Assembly: GCA_003149575.1 (NCBI GenBank)
Contig: QCWG01000001.1
Span: 153,183-217,182 of the forward strand
DNA: 64,000 nucleotides
DNA from: Altererythrobacter sp. XM-24bin4
Lineage (GTDB): Bacteria; Pseudomonadota; Alphaproteobacteria; Sphingomonadales; Sphingomonadaceae
Direction of reading: 5' to 3'
The notes beneath the pieces are model-generated. The model made no database searches. It saw only the letters and a list, made by a program, of their open reading frames with translations, and had not been told where the DNA came from. Position numbers and translations under genes: made by a program. Shown piece after piece: positions 35,482 to 45,411 of this stretch; position 1 is the first letter of the stretch, and each line of letters begins with the position of its first letter.

Positions 35482-36210
35482 TCAGTTCCTTCGGATTTCG
35501 TCCAGAATTCGCGCGAGCCATTCGCGCGGTGCAGATCTGCGCCCGATATCGGCAACGAATTCCTGACCGCGCGCGACACTGCGCAACTTGCCGCCGCGCA
35601 GCCAGCGATCGGGCCTGTCGTGGTAACTTAGCCCGCCGCGCTTGAGCCATTCGGGCCTGTCCCACAGCGTCACCGGACCGCCGGGAACGGTTAGCTGCAA
35701 GGCATCGCATGCGCGCGATGCCTGCACACCCGGCCCGCGATAGATCACATCATTCTTGTGATGCATCGCCAGCGCGTGGGGATGCGCCAGATCAGCGAGC
35801 TTTTGCGGTGGGCCGTCGGCAAGCGGGATTACCTCTTCGACTTCAAGACAGGCAAAGATGCGGTGATGCGGCTTGCCGCCATGATCCCAGTCTCGGAATA
35901 GCCCGAAAAACAGGAACACATCGCCTAAACCCACGCCTTGGCGTTCCAGATGCGTTTGCGCCGCACCGCATTGCCCGAACAGGCACTCTCCTGCGTCAGT
36001 GAACATCGGATCGTGATGACATGGGTCATCCGCACCAAGCTTCCCCCGACTTGAGCGAGCGGCATGTTCGCCCAAGCCTAGATCCCCGTAAGTAGTACGC
36101 GAAGCAGCCCCCGCGGGAATCGGCAATGTCACAGGCCGACCGGCCACAATCGGCGACGGGCCACCTCCCGAGCCGCTATCAAAACCCTTGCGAGACAAGA
36201 TAATGCGCAT
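35482..36210 (-). CDS. Nmad3 (nucleotide modification-associated domain 3) family protein
   Basis: A 242-residue protein. It begins RIILSRKGFDSGSGGGPSPI, followed by LPIPAG, TTYGDL, PCHHDPMFT, GECLFGQCGAAQTHLERQGV and GDVFLFFGLFRDWD, the pattern I associate with Nmad3, a domain first noted near phage DNA-hypermodification genes and also found as stand-alone bacterial proteins of unknown role. ATG at 36210 is chosen because the conserved region begins there; an ATG at 36234 is possible, and a much longer open frame reaching 36624 overlaps the divergent nucleotidyltransferase gene and is spurious. No modification or restriction genes are adjacent. Confidence 0.75.
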   Translation of the reverse strand: MRIILSRKGFDSGSGGGPSPIVAGRPVTLPIPAGAASRTTYGDLGLGEHAARSSRGKLGADDPCHHDPMFTDAGECLFGQCGAAQTHLERQGVGLGDVFLFFGLFRDWDHGGKPHHRIFACLEVEEVIPLADGPPQKLADLAHPHALAMHHKNDVIYRGPGVQASRACDALQLTVPGGPVTLWDRPEWLKRGGLSYHDRPDRWLRGGKLRSVARGQEFVADIGRRSAPREWLARILDEIRRN

Positions 36211-36286
36211 CGCTGCACCTGCTGCACGGCTCATCTTCGCATGACAAGAGTTTGCGTTCTGGCAATTCGGGACTATTTGCCTGCCC

Positions 36287-37087
36287 ATGGACGGAAAAAT
36301 CACAGCACTTATCATGGCCGGCAAGCGTTCCGGCATTATGGACCCCTTGGCGACCCGGGCCGGCGTATTGCAAAAGTGTGTCGCGCCTGTGCTGGGCGTA
36401 CCCATGGTCGAGCGCGTGCTGAAAGAGGTTGCCGGATGTGACCGGATCGGCGCGATCCATATCGTTGCGCACGAAGCAGACGAGATCAAAGCTTTGCCCA
36501 CCGCGCAAATGCTGACCGCGGAAGGCAGGCTGCACTTCAAAGAAGGCAAGTTCAACATCGTCGACAGCGTGTTCTCAGGGGCGGAAGGCGCCAGCTTCCC
36601 GCTGATGATTACAACCGCGGACAATTGCCTGGTTACGTCAGACGGCTATGCAGAGTTCATCGACAAGGCGTTGGCGGCGGATGCGGGTGCAGCAGCTGCG
36701 CTTGCGCGCAAGCAGGATGTGCAAGCGGCCGATCCCGAAGGCCAGAAGAAATTCTACGAATTCACTGACGGCGGCTATTCCAACTGCAACACCTATTGGA
36801 TGGGCAGCGAGGAGGCGCTTAGCGCAGCAGAGATCATGCGCGAAGGCGGACAGTTCGTAAAGTTCCCTAAACGCATCGCCAAGGCGTTCGGCCTGATGAA
36901 CCTGATCCGGTTTTACTTCGGTTGGGGCAGCAAAGAGAAGATTTTCGAGCAGGTCTCCAACCGTTTTGGCTTCAAGCTGGTGCCGATTGTCATGTCCAAC
37001 GGCGAATTCGCGATCGATGTCGACAATGAGCGTACATTCGAAGTGACCGAACGGCTGCTGAAAAAACGCGAAGGCGCCGCGGGTTAG
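36287..37087 (+). CDS. Nucleotidyltransferase family protein (MobA/GT-A-like)
   Basis: A 266-residue protein with an N-terminal nucleotidyltransferase fold: ITALIMAGKRSGIMDPLA, then KCVAPVLGVPMVERVLKEV (resembling the K-x-L-x-x-x-x-G-x-x-x-x-x-x-x-L segment of MobA/IspD/GlmU-type enzymes) and PLMITTADNCLVTS as the likely metal-binding aspartate. The glycine-rich loop AGKRSG is unusual compared with the common AGGxGxRxG. It is 14 bases upstream of the flippase gene on the same strand, so a sugar- or polyol-nucleotide role in envelope or glycolipid assembly is plausible, but the substrate is unknown. Confidence 0.8.
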   Translation: MDGKITALIMAGKRSGIMDPLATRAGVLQKCVAPVLGVPMVERVLKEVAGCDRIGAIHIVAHEADEIKALPTAQMLTAEGRLHFKEGKFNIVDSVFSGAEGASFPLMITTADNCLVTSDGYAEFIDKALAADAGAAAALARKQDVQAADPEGQKKFYEFTDGGYSNCNTYWMGSEEALSAAEIMREGGQFVKFPKRIAKAFGLMNLIRFYFGWGSKEKIFEQVSNRFGFKLVPIVMSNGEFAIDVDNERTFEVTERLLKKREGAAG

Positions 37088-37101
37088 GCCCGGCGCGCAT
37101 T

Positions 37102-38412
37102 ATGAAACGTCTCTGGCAGAATATTGGCTGGTTACTGGGCGGGCGCGGCTTCAACGCCGTGATGAGCCTTGTCTATCTCGCGATAGCCACACGCACACTT
37201 GGACTAGAGGGCTTTGGCTACTTCGCGATTATCATCGCATTGGGACAGACAGTCACAGGTCTCGCCAATTTCCAGACCTGGCAATTTGTTGTCAGGTGGG
37301 GAGCGAATGGCAGCGGGCCTGCAGATGCAACCGGGTTTGCCATCGCGCTTGATCTGATGTCCGTCGTGATGGGTACTGTGGCGGCCGCGATACTGGTCTG
37401 GACGGCGCAGTTGTGGCTGCCCCTGCCCGATGAACTGCTGTGGCTAACTTTCGGCTATTGTGTCATCTCGCTCCTTTCTATCCGCACGACGCCCACCGGG
37501 TTGCTGCGCCTAAGGTTCAAATTTGCCAAAGCGACCGCAGCCGAAGCAGTGCAGCCAGCAATCCGGGCGGCCGGCGCGATCCTGGCTTTGTTCTTCATGC
37601 CGAATGTAACAGGGTTTGTGCTCGCCTGGGCTGCATCCGAAGTGGCAGTTGCGCTGGCACTCTGGATAATTGCTGCACGCGACGAGAGGATCGACCTGTC
37701 GCGCGTTAGCCTTAGACGCATTCCTTCCGCGCATCCCGATGCATGGCGCTTTGTCTGGTCGACCAATATGTCCGGCTCTCTGTCCATCGCCGGAAAGCAA
37801 GTCATGATCCTGATGGTTGGCTCCATAGGCGGCGAGGCACTTGCTGGTGGCTTCCGCGTCGCAAGCCAGTTGGGCCAGGCTTTGGTTGTGCTTGCGCAAA
37901 CTGTATCCAAAGCGATCTATCCCGAGCTGGTACATGCAAAGGACGAAGCCCTGCAGATGGCCCGCCGAATGGCGAACATCGCACTGATCGGCGGGTTTCT
38001 TGCCGTGATGGTGGCGCTGTTCGCTGGTCGTTGGGGCCTTACGGCAATAGCGGGGGCTGAGTTCGCGGGCTTTTATTGGGCGATGGTAATCCTCGCGATC
38101 GCAGGTGCGGTTGAACTGGTCGGCGCGAGCCTGGAATCGCTGCTGGTCAGCGCTGGCAAGGCGCATACCGCCTTTCTCGTGCGGGCAGTGCCGACGGTGT
38201 TGGCGCTGGTTCTGCTTGATGCAGCGATCGACTGGAATGGCGCGAAGGGTGCCGCCATGGCAGTGCTGGGGTCTAGCTCGCTTGCTGTGATCGGCTTCTA
38301 CGTTACGATCCTCAACCTTCAGCAGATCCGCATCCGGATTGATCCGCACCCGGAGGAAACTGTGCCGCCGCCAGAGGCCGCGACAAGCACTCCCGCTGTG
38401 CTACGCGACTGA
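37102..38412 (+). CDS. Polysaccharide/lipid flippase-like membrane protein (MOP superfamily)
   Basis: A 436-residue protein with about 12 hydrophobic segments, resembling Wzx/RfbX-type oligosaccharide flippases of the MOP superfamily. The N-terminus (GWLLGGRGFNAVMSLVYLAI, then TLGLEGFGYFAII) is typical. A basic motif (LLRLRFKFAKATAAEAVQP) follows helix 4, and there is a hydrophilic Pro/Glu-rich tail. Together with the preceding nucleotidyltransferase it suggests export of an activated glycan or lipid-linked intermediate. Its stop abuts the gcvPB stop on the opposite strand with no spacer. Confidence 0.88.
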   Translation: MKRLWQNIGWLLGGRGFNAVMSLVYLAIATRTLGLEGFGYFAIIIALGQTVTGLANFQTWQFVVRWGANGSGPADATGFAIALDLMSVVMGTVAAAILVWTAQLWLPLPDELLWLTFGYCVISLLSIRTTPTGLLRLRFKFAKATAAEAVQPAIRAAGAILALFFMPNVTGFVLAWAASEVAVALALWIIAARDERIDLSRVSLRRIPSAHPDAWRFVWSTNMSGSLSIAGKQVMILMVGSIGGEALAGGFRVASQLGQALVVLAQTVSKAIYPELVHAKDEALQMARRMANIALIGGFLAVMVALFAGRWGLTAIAGAEFAGFYWAMVILAIAGAVELVGASLESLLVSAGKAHTAFLVRAVPTVLALVLLDAAIDWNGAKGAAMAVLGSSSLAVIGFYVTILNLQQIRIRIDPHPEETVPPPEAATSTPAVLRD

Positions 38413-40032
38413 TCAATCGTCTTCAGGTTCTGCCCACGCCAAATTGGGTTTGCGCGCAGCCTGCGTTTCATCAAGCCTGCGGCGCGGCGCATAGTAAGGC
38501 GCTTGCTTCATTGCCTCGTCGCCCGCGTTCGCGCGTTCGACCAGCGAACGGAAGGCCGCGATGAACTGATCCAGCGTTGCCTTGCTTTCAGTCTCGGTTG
38601 GTTCGACCAGCATGGCGCCGTGCAATACAAGCGGGAAATACACCGTCATCGGGTGATACCCTTCATCGATCATGGATTTCGCGAGATCAAGCGTTGATAG
38701 ATCGCCGCCAAAATCTCTGTCTCCGAACAATGCTTCATGCATGCAGGGCCCACTTGCCGCGTAAGGCGCATGGAGGATGTCTTCCATGCTGCGCAGAATG
38801 TAGTTGGCGTTGAGCACGGCGTCTTCTGCCACCTGCCGCAAACCGTCTGCACCGTGGCTGAGCATATAGGTCAGCGCGCGCGTGAACATGCCCATCTGGC
38901 CGTGAAACGCAGTCATCCGGCCAAAGCTTTGCATCACCCCGCCGAAATGTTCTTTGGAAAACGCGTCTGCGCTTTCTTCCTCGACCAGATGCACCACGCC
39001 GTCTGCGGTGCGCGCTGTGTAAGGGAGCGGGCCGAAGGGGCTGAGCGCCTCTGACAAGACCACCGGGCCTGAGCCTGGTCCGCCGCCGCCATGCGGGGTG
39101 GAGAATGTCTTGTGCAGATTGATGTGCATCGCATCGACGCCAAGATCGCCCGGGCGCACCTTCCCAACGATCGCATTGAAGTTTGCACCGTCGCAATAAA
39201 CGAAGCCGCCCGCTTCATGGACTGCGTCAGAAATCTTCTTCATGTCGCGTTCGAACAAGCCGCAAGTATTCGGATTGGTGATCATCACCGCGGCCACATC
39301 AGGGCCAAGCCGCGCCTTGAGCGCCTCCAGATCCACCCGGCCTTCATCCGTCGCGGGGATATTCTCTACCCGGTACCCGGCAAAGGCAGCTGTCGCCGGA
39401 TTGGTGCCATGCGCGCTTTCCGGCACCAGCACCACTTCACGCGCATCGCCACGCGCTTCCAGCGCGGCACGGATACACAGGATGCCACACAATTCGCCAT
39501 GCGCGCCTGCCTTTGGGCTCATCGCCACGCCATGCATACCCGTGAGCGTGATCAGCCAATGTGCCAACTCGTTGATGACTTCGAACGCACCTTGCACCGT
39601 TTCGCGCGGTTGCAACGGATGGACATCCGCAAAGCCGGGCATCCGCGCCACTTTCTCATTCAGCCGCGGGTTGTGCTTCATCGTGCAGCTGCCAAGCGGG
39701 AAGAAGCCCAGATCGATGCCGTAATTCTGGCGGCTGAGGCGCGTGTAATGTCGCACGGTTTCCGGTTCTGTCAGACCGGGCAGACCAATCGGTTCTGCAC
39801 GCTCCAGACCGCCCAAACGGTTTGGCGCATCCGTGTTCACTTCCGGCAGATCAACGCCGGTCACATTGGTGCGGCCGATTTCAAACAGCAGCGGTTCTTC
39901 CAGCATCAAGGCGCGATTTCCGGTAGCCGTTGCTGGGCCCCAATAACCTTTGGCGTGCAGCCCGTCTTCGCTCGCTGGCGTCATTTCAGGCTTCCAGCCC
40001 GATGCATTGGGGGTTTTGGTGGTCGCGTTCAT
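38413..40032 (-). CDS. gcvPB: Glycine dehydrogenase (decarboxylating) subunit 2
   Basis: The PLP-binding subunit of the two-subunit P-protein of the glycine cleavage system. The 539-residue protein has the lysine-containing PLP motif [20 protein letters not shown], and also SHYTRLSR-like and [14 protein letters not shown] segments. With subunit 1 it decarboxylates glycine and passes the aminomethyl group to lipoylated GcvH. It is the last gene of the gcvT-gcvH-gcvPA-gcvPB operon, overlapping gcvPA by four bases. It carries short, weakly conserved extensions at both ends. Confidence 0.97.
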   Translation of the reverse strand: MNATTKTPNASGWKPEMTPASEDGLHAKGYWGPATATGNRALMLEEPLLFEIGRTNVTGVDLPEVNTDAPNRLGGLERAEPIGLPGLTEPETVRHYTRLSRQNYGIDLGFFPLGSCTMKHNPRLNEKVARMPGFADVHPLQPRETVQGAFEVINELAHWLITLTGMHGVAMSPKAGAHGELCGILCIRAALEARGDAREVVLVPESAHGTNPATAAFAGYRVENIPATDEGRVDLEALKARLGPDVAAVMITNPNTCGLFERDMKKISDAVHEAGGFVYCDGANFNAIVGKVRPGDLGVDAMHINLHKTFSTPHGGGGPGSGPVVLSEALSPFGPLPYTARTADGVVHLVEEESADAFSKEHFGGVMQSFGRMTAFHGQMGMFTRALTYMLSHGADGLRQVAEDAVLNANYILRSMEDILHAPYAASGPCMHEALFGDRDFGGDLSTLDLAKSMIDEGYHPMTVYFPLVLHGAMLVEPTETESKATLDQFIAAFRSLVERANAGDEAMKQAPYYAPRRRLDETQAARKPNLAWAEPEDD

Positions 40033-41390
40033 GACAACACCTCCTCAAGAGCATTGGTCAGGGCCTCGATATCCTCCTCGCTCGTGGTCTCCGTCACTGC
40101 CACCAGCAGGCCTTCGGACAAGCGATCTACGCCCGGATAAAGCCGCCCAAGCGACACGCCGCCCAGCACACCCTTGGCTGCCAGCTTGTGCACCACTTCA
40201 CGCGCATCCTGCCCCACCATCAGCGTGAATTCGTTGAAGTAATTGTCGTTGAGCACGGACACGCCGGGAACCTTGGCCAAGCGGTCAGCCGCCTGGCAGG
40301 CAAGCCGGTGATTTTCCGCAGCCAGTTGGCGCAGGCCCTTCTCACCCAGCAACGTCATATGAACATTGAATGCCAGCGCGCACAGGCCAGAGTTAGTGCA
40401 AATGTTGGACGTCGCTTTCTCGCGCCGGATGTGCTGCTCACGCGTCGAGAGCGTCAGCACGAACCCGCGCTTGCCCTCTGCATCAACGGTTTCACCGCAC
40501 AGGCGCCCCGGCATCTGGCGAACATGTTTGGGATCGCGCACGGCGAAGAGGCCCAGATAGGGCCCGCCGAACTGTAACCCTACGCCCAGCGCCTGACCTT
40601 CACCGACAACGATGTCTGCGCCCATCTCTCCAGGTGACTTGATCGCACCCAGAGCAACCGGTTCTGTATTCACAACCACCAGCAAAGCGCCCTTCGCGTG
40701 CGCGGCTTCGGCTACTTCAGACAAATCCGTGATGCGGCCCAGAATATCGGGATATTGCACCACCACGCAGCTGGTCTGATCATCAATGCGCGATATCAGC
40801 CCCGCGTTGTCCGGAGTGGACTGGATCGCAGGCTCTGCTCCGGCGATCTCGTCACTTGTGAACTTCGCCATCGTCTTGACGACTTCGGCGTAATGCGGGT
40901 GCAGCGCGCCTGACAGGACCACATGGTCGCGGCGAGTGATGCGGCTCGCCATCGCAACCGCTTCCCAGCATGCCGTCGATCCATCATAAAGTGACGCATT
41001 GGCCACTGCACAGCCATACAGCCGCGCTACCTGCGTTTGAAATTCAAACAGCATCTGCAGCGTGCCTTGCGCGATTTCCGGCTGGTAAGGTGTATAGGCC
41101 GTCAGGAATTCGCCGCGCTGGATGATTTGATCGACGCTGGATGGCACGTGGTGGCGATAGGCCCCTGCCCCGAGGAAGAATGGCGCGTCCGCTGCCGCCA
41201 GGTTCTTCTTCGACAATTTGCGCATATGCTTTTCGACCGCCATTTCGCTGGCATGCATCGGCAAGCCGCGAATAGGGCCATCGAGCCGCGCTTCTTCTGG
41301 CACATCGACAAACAGATCATCGATGGTGCCAGCGCCGATTTTGGCAAGCATTTCGCCGCGATCGGCGTCGGTCAGGGGTAGGTAACGCAT
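40029..41390 (-). CDS. gcvPA: Glycine dehydrogenase (decarboxylating) subunit 1
   Basis: The 453-residue first subunit of the split P-protein. It begins [19 protein letters not shown], and shows [37 protein letters not shown] and [20 protein letters not shown], characteristic of GcvPA. The split form (as opposed to the single 950-residue GcvP) is common in alphaproteobacteria related to sphingomonads. Its ATG lies 22 bases after the gcvH stop, and its stop overlaps the gcvPB start. Confidence 0.97.
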   Translation of the reverse strand: MRYLPLTDADRGEMLAKIGAGTIDDLFVDVPEEARLDGPIRGLPMHASEMAVEKHMRKLSKKNLAAADAPFFLGAGAYRHHVPSSVDQIIQRGEFLTAYTPYQPEIAQGTLQMLFEFQTQVARLYGCAVANASLYDGSTACWEAVAMASRITRRDHVVLSGALHPHYAEVVKTMAKFTSDEIAGAEPAIQSTPDNAGLISRIDDQTSCVVVQYPDILGRITDLSEVAEAAHAKGALLVVVNTEPVALGAIKSPGEMGADIVVGEGQALGVGLQFGGPYLGLFAVRDPKHVRQMPGRLCGETVDAEGKRGFVLTLSTREQHIRREKATSNICTNSGLCALAFNVHMTLLGEKGLRQLAAENHRLACQAADRLAKVPGVSVLNDNYFNEFTLMVGQDAREVVHKLAAKGVLGGVSLGRLYPGVDRLSEGLLVAVTETTSEEDIEALTNALEEVLS

Positions 41391-41412
41391 CTATTCAATT
41401 CCCGTTTGGGGT

Positions 41413-41784
41413 TTAGAGGCCGTCGACAAACGCCTTATAGCCCTTGTCATCCATCAGCCCTTCAAGCTCGGACTTGTCGCCAATGGTCATGCGGAAGAAC
41501 CAGCCGTCTTCCTCTGGCGAGGTATTGACCAGCGCAGGATCATCTTCCAGCGCGCCATTGGTTTCTGTCACTTCGCCGGTGATCGGAGCGTAGACATCGC
41601 TTGCCGCTTTCACACTTTCGACCACGGCTGCATCGCCCGCCTTGTCCAGCATCGCGCCCACATCGGGCAGTTCGACGAAAACAATGTCACCCAACTGTTC
41701 CTGAGCATAATCAGTAATGCCGACGGTGGCGGTGTCGCCTTCGATGTCGATCCATTCGTGTTCATCAGTGAAATAACGCGGCAT
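41413..41784 (-). CDS. gcvH: Glycine cleavage system H protein
   Basis: The 123-residue lipoyl carrier that shuttles the aminomethyl group between P, T and L proteins. The sequence [20 protein letters not shown] starts the hammerhead domain, and the lipoylated lysine is Lys59 in [13 protein letters not shown]. The end [19 protein letters not shown] is standard. It sits three bases after gcvT and is covered by the same riboswitch-controlled transcript. Confidence 0.98.
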   Translation of the reverse strand: MPRYFTDEHEWIDIEGDTATVGITDYAQEQLGDIVFVELPDVGAMLDKAGDAAVVESVKAASDVYAPITGEVTETNGALEDDPALVNTSPEEDGWFFRMTIGDKSELEGLMDDKGYKAFVDGL

Positions 41785-41787
41785 CTA

Positions 41788-42921
41788 TCAGCTCCCTCGG
41801 TAGTAATTATGCGGCACAAAAGGCATGGGTGAAACGGTCGCGGGCAAACGCTTGCCCCGCACTTCGATTTCGAGCACGGTGCCTTCAGCAGCCTGCGCGA
41901 TATCGACATAAGCCATCGCAATCGGTTGCCCCAGCGTGGGCGAAAAACCGCCGCTGGTGACTGTGCCGACTTTGGTTTCGCCGGAATAAACTTCCGCGCC
42001 TTCGCGCGCGGGCATGCGGCCATCAAGCTTCAGCCCGACGCGCTTGGTTGCCGGGCCATCGTCGAGTACCGGCACAAGCGCTTCGTGCCCCATCCAGCCG
42101 CCGGCCTCGCGACGCTTCTTGGTCAACGCAAAGATCAGATCGGCACTGACCGGATCAGTTTGAGTGGTCAGATCATGCCCGTAAAGCGGCAGGCCCGCCT
42201 CCAGCCGTAAAGAATCCCGCGCGCCCAGCCCTGCCGGCTTAACGCGTTCATCCGCAACAAGGGCATCTGCAAGCTGCTCGACATGTGTCGCAGGCACGGA
42301 AATTTCGAAGCCATCCTCGCCAGTATAGCCCGCGCGGCTAACCCAGAGGTAGGTACCTTCCCATTCGAACAGTCCGGCCGTCATGAAGGTGAGCGCACCT
42401 GTGCCGGGCAGCAGCGCTTCAAGAACTTCGCCAGCCTTGGGTCCCTGTAAAGCCAGCAAACCATAATCATCGTGATGGGTCAGCGTGATCTCATCAGGCA
42501 GATACTCGCGCAGATGCGCGATATCATCCCATTTGCACGCGCCATTCACCACCAGCGCAAAATGCGGGCCGGTATTCGTGACCATCAGATCGTCAATGAT
42601 CCCGCCATCCTCATTCAACAGCAGAGAATACCGCATACGCCCGGCTTTCAGGCTGGTGATCGCGCCGGGCAGCAGCTTTTCCAGCTCTTCACCGGCATTT
42701 TCGCCACTGACGGTCAGCTGGCCCATATGGAAGACATCGAACAGACTGGCGCTTTCCCGCGTCCAATTATGTTCCGCAACGATGCCCCCGAACGGGCCGG
42801 TGTACTGGATCGGCATTTCATAGCCAGCGAACGGCACCATGCGCACGCCCTGCGCACGATGCCAGGCGTCGAGCGGCAGCTTTTCCAAAGGCAATTCTTC
42901 GAATGTTTCGTCTTCGCTCAA
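41788..42921 (-). CDS. gcvT: Glycine cleavage system T protein (aminomethyltransferase)
   Basis: GcvT transfers the methylene group from H-protein to tetrahydrofolate, releasing ammonia. About 377 residues: PLDAWHRAQGVRMVPFAGYE at the N-terminus, SLFDVFHMGQL, DDLMVTNTG, SRAGYTGEDGFEIS and GLGARDSLRLEAGLPLYGHD. No ATG lies ahead of the conserved start; the TTG at 42921 (SEDETFEELPLEK) is proposed because GGGGA lies about ten bases upstream and the frame further upstream runs through the riboswitch. It leads the operon. Confidence 0.95.
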   Translation of the reverse strand: MSEDETFEELPLEKLPLDAWHRAQGVRMVPFAGYEMPIQYTGPFGGIVAEHNWTRESASLFDVFHMGQLTVSGENAGEELEKLLPGAITSLKAGRMRYSLLLNEDGGIIDDLMVTNTGPHFALVVNGACKWDDIAHLREYLPDEITLTHHDDYGLLALQGPKAGEVLEALLPGTGALTFMTAGLFEWEGTYLWVSRAGYTGEDGFEISVPATHVEQLADALVADERVKPAGLGARDSLRLEAGLPLYGHDLTTQTDPVSADLIFALTKKRREAGGWMGHEALVPVLDDGPATKRVGLKLDGRMPAREGAEVYSGETKVGTVTSGGFSPTLGQPIAMAYVDIAQAAEGTVLEIEVRGKRLPATVSPMPFVPHNYYRGS

Positions 42922-42972
42922 AATCAGTCCCCGCACAGAAGGTGCAACGCTCCGAGACGAAGCGATGTTCCA

Positions 42973-43163
42973 CACCCCCTCTGTCGGGTGACCTGAGAGC
43001 TTAGCTCGGCTGTTGCCGAGCCTTCCCCTTCGGTGGTTTCCGCAACTCGCAGAAACGCTTTCCAGAGTGCCGATCACACTGCGGTCCGTGGGCCTGAGAG
43101 TTTCCGGGGTGGTTGCTCCTTCGGCGCCGATTGGCCCTGAGGGGCTTCACGAACTCTCCCGCT
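42973..43163 (-). promoter_or_regulatory. Tandem glycine riboswitch
   Basis: The minus strand carries two consecutive glycine aptamers. The first (about 43163-43080) has GGGAGAGTTC, CGCCGAAGGAGCAA and AAACTCTCAGGCCCACGGACCG. The second (about 43070-42973) has CTCTGGAAAG, CACCGAAGGGGAAGG, a GCTCGGC/GCCGAGC hairpin, then GCTCTCAGGTCACCCGACAGAG. They sit about 50 bases upstream of gcvT, where they would switch on glycine cleavage when glycine is abundant. Confidence 0.95.
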
Positions 43164-43256
43164 GGTGTGTCTACAGAATCGCTTCTGCAGCAGCACGATT
43201 GGTCTGCGCGATTCCTTTGGGAGCGTCAATCGCACAATTGTGCGGTGCAGCGTTTT

Positions 43257-44447
43257 TCACCGGCCAGCTTCAATCAGCTCTTGCGCTTTGGCCATCAGCT
43301 CGATTTCGCGGGGGTCGAACCCGCCTTCATCCTCGGCCGACTGGCGCGGGGGAACGGCAGTGGTGAAATAGGCAAAGCCTTTGTTGGTAGCCCGCGAATA
43401 CCACAGTCCGGATCGCAACCCATAAGCTTCGCCGGCATGACCAATGCGTGCAAGTCCATCGCTGAATAGCCTGTCCTGACACTCTACGTCCGACAACTCA
43501 ATCTGGTGCATTGCAAGGCCGTATTCGCAAAAAAATTCCTGTCTCACTGGAGCATTGAAAACAATGTGCATGGCGATCTCATGCTGCGCCGATTCCGAGA
43601 GAAATTCCGAGTTGAGTGGCAGAAAGGCCTGCCCAATCTTCGCCAGGTCCATCATCCCGATCCGAACTCCGCCTTGCGGCGAGAAGATCGAGCCATTGGT
43701 ACCTGGCACGTAATTGTCGAGACTGCATTTCACGCCCTCCGCCACCGGGATCGTACAATTGGGCGGCAGGTCGGCCGCATCATCGCGCGCGACTTCGCCG
43801 GTGTCGCGATAAAGCACGACGGCTCGCGCGATTTGCTCTTCGCTGCATCCGATCCAGTTAAGGCAAGCCTCGACCTCCAACGGGGCGAAGATCGTGCGCT
43901 CCATGATATGATCAAAGCGTTCGCCTGTCGCCGCTTCGAGCACTGTTGCCACCACTGGCGAGCCGAGATTGGCATATTCGAACGGCGCTTCGCCGGGTGG
44001 CGCGTCGGCGTACCAAGCCTTGGGATCGCTCAGCTTTGCCTGCAGGCTCTCTCCCAGCGGAATCACATAGCCTGCATTGTCACGCAGGCCGGAGCGGTGG
44101 CTCAGCAATTGGGCAAGCGTGACCTTGGCATCGGGGAAATTTGGAGAGCGTAGGTGCCATCCCAAATAGTCCGAGACGTCCGCGTTCAGATCGACCTTGC
44201 CCTCGTCGACCAGCCGCAATGTCGCCAACGCCATGATCAGTTTGGAAATGCTGGCGATCCGCACCGGATCATTCGCTTCGACCGCGCGACCTGTCTCGCG
44301 ATCCACCTCGCCTTCGACGATGAGCGGACGGATGCTGTCGCGGTCAAAGGCGACAACCACAGTGGCTGGTGCTGGCGGAAGAGCTTCTTGAGCGCTGGCA
44401 CAAGTTGCCAGTGCGACAAGCGGAGTTGCGAGGATTTTCCTGAACAT
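43257..44447 (-). CDS. Exported serine hydrolase (class C beta-lactamase-like)
   Basis: A 396-residue secreted serine hydrolase of the beta-lactamase/D-alanyl-D-alanine peptidase S12 fold. A signal peptide (RKILATPLVALATCASAQ) is followed by the SxxK motif in RIASISKLIMALATL, the YxN motif in FEYANLGSPV, and an HAG motif (GHAGEAYGL) near the C-terminus in the place of KTG. Such proteins are esterases or peptidases at least as often as true beta-lactamases. A region with extra cysteines (ACLNWIGC, PPNCTIP, VKCSLD, FFCEYG, VECQD) suggests disulfides. It appears to be a single-gene unit 10 bases downstream of the TauE/SafE gene. Confidence 0.88.
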   Translation of the reverse strand: MFRKILATPLVALATCASAQEALPPAPATVVVAFDRDSIRPLIVEGEVDRETGRAVEANDPVRIASISKLIMALATLRLVDEGKVDLNADVSDYLGWHLRSPNFPDAKVTLAQLLSHRSGLRDNAGYVIPLGESLQAKLSDPKAWYADAPPGEAPFEYANLGSPVVATVLEAATGERFDHIMERTIFAPLEVEACLNWIGCSEEQIARAVVLYRDTGEVARDDAADLPPNCTIPVAEGVKCSLDNYVPGTNGSIFSPQGGVRIGMMDLAKIGQAFLPLNSEFLSESAQHEIAMHIVFNAPVRQEFFCEYGLAMHQIELSDVECQDRLFSDGLARIGHAGEAYGLRSGLWYSRATNKGFAYFTTAVPPRQSAEDEGGFDPREIELMAKAQELIEAGR

Positions 44448-44457
44448 GGTCAGTCCC

Positions 44458-45411
44458 TTACCAATTCGGCCAGAGCAGATATAGTGCTGACCCGACGATC
44501 CAGATTGCGCCTAAGGTCTTCAGCTTGCGGGGGCCCAGCCACAGCGCAATTGGCCGCGCGAGGAAGGCGCCAAACATCGCGCCCGGTGCGGCGAGCAGTA
44601 CGACTTCCCATTGGACAGTGCCCGCATCGACATGCCAAATAAGACCTGCCGCGACGCTGATTGCAGAGATCACACAGGCCGTGCCGACGCTTAGCAGAAT
44701 GGGGTAGTGGCGCAGGAAAAGGTAGAACGCCACCAGCTCGCCTATGCCGACCGAGAACAGCGCAGTTATCGCGCCGCCAGGGATCGAGATCAGCGCAAGC
44801 ATCGCGATATCGACGGGCTCTAACCGGGTGCGCTCTGGGATGTCGCGATTAAATGTCCACGTCGCGATCAGGAGCGCGACCCCCAGCACGATCGAGAAGC
44901 TCTTGTAGCCCAGCAAAACCGCTTGCCCGTCGAATGAAAACAGGCGCTGCGTAGCGAGCAGAGCGGGGACAGACAGGAGCAGAACAAGTCCACATACGAG
45001 CCAGTAATCGCGCATGCGGGTTTGAGCTTCTAGATCGGAGGGAGGCTTCTGGTGATAGAGGCGGTCGGTCCAGCGAAGCGCGCCCACGCTCATCCCGAAT
45101 GCCTGAATGCCCATCGAGACCGCTGTGACTCGCAAAGGATCGAGATCCATTGCGCCCAGATCGCGCATCGCGTTGAATACAGGGACGAACACTACCCCGC
45201 CGCCTGTCCCGCTGGCATTGGCGATGATTGCGCCCACCACCCCGACACCCGGCAGGAACCACAGCTGTGTTAGGAGCGCTGGGTTGGTCTCAACCAGCAA
45301 CCAGACCAGCACATATAACGCTGCCAGCAATGTGCCGCCGACAATCGCCAGCCGCGAACTGTGCGCCAGCGTTGGCTGGACAGTATTTAATCGAGGTTCG
45401 GGCGTAGCCAT
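44458..45411 (-). CDS. TauE/SafE family sulfite/anion exporter
   Basis: A 317-residue membrane protein with about eight helices. The family pattern is visible: [24 protein letters not shown] in the first half and [22 protein letters not shown] in the second, followed by [20 protein letters not shown]. TauE/SafE proteins move sulfite, sulfonates or organic anions. The ATG at 45411 lies inside the last 25 bases of metH in another frame, so it is translationally coupled to methionine synthase. This link suggests a role with a sulfur compound, though that is inference. Confidence 0.88.
   Translation of the reverse strand: MATPEPRLNTVQPTLAHSSRLAIVGGTLLAALYVLVWLLVETNPALLTQLWFLPGVGVVGAIIANASGTGGGVVFVPVFNAMRDLGAMDLDPLRVTAVSMGIQAFGMSVGALRWTDRLYHQKPPSDLEAQTRMRDYWLVCGLVLLLSVPALLATQRLFSFDGQAVLLGYKSFSIVLGVALLIATWTFNRDIPERTRLEPVDIAMLALISIPGGAITALFSVGIGELVAFYLFLRHYPILLSVGTACVISAISVAAGLIWHVDAGTVQWEVVLLAAPGAMFGAFLARPIALWLGPRKLKTLGAIWIVGSALYLLWPNW

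Noticed and set aside
36211..36624. Upstream extension of the Nmad3 reading frame to 36624
   Set aside because: It runs antisense through the nucleotidyltransferase gene, has no conserved content before the ILSRKGFDSG segment, and the divergent gene is well supported.
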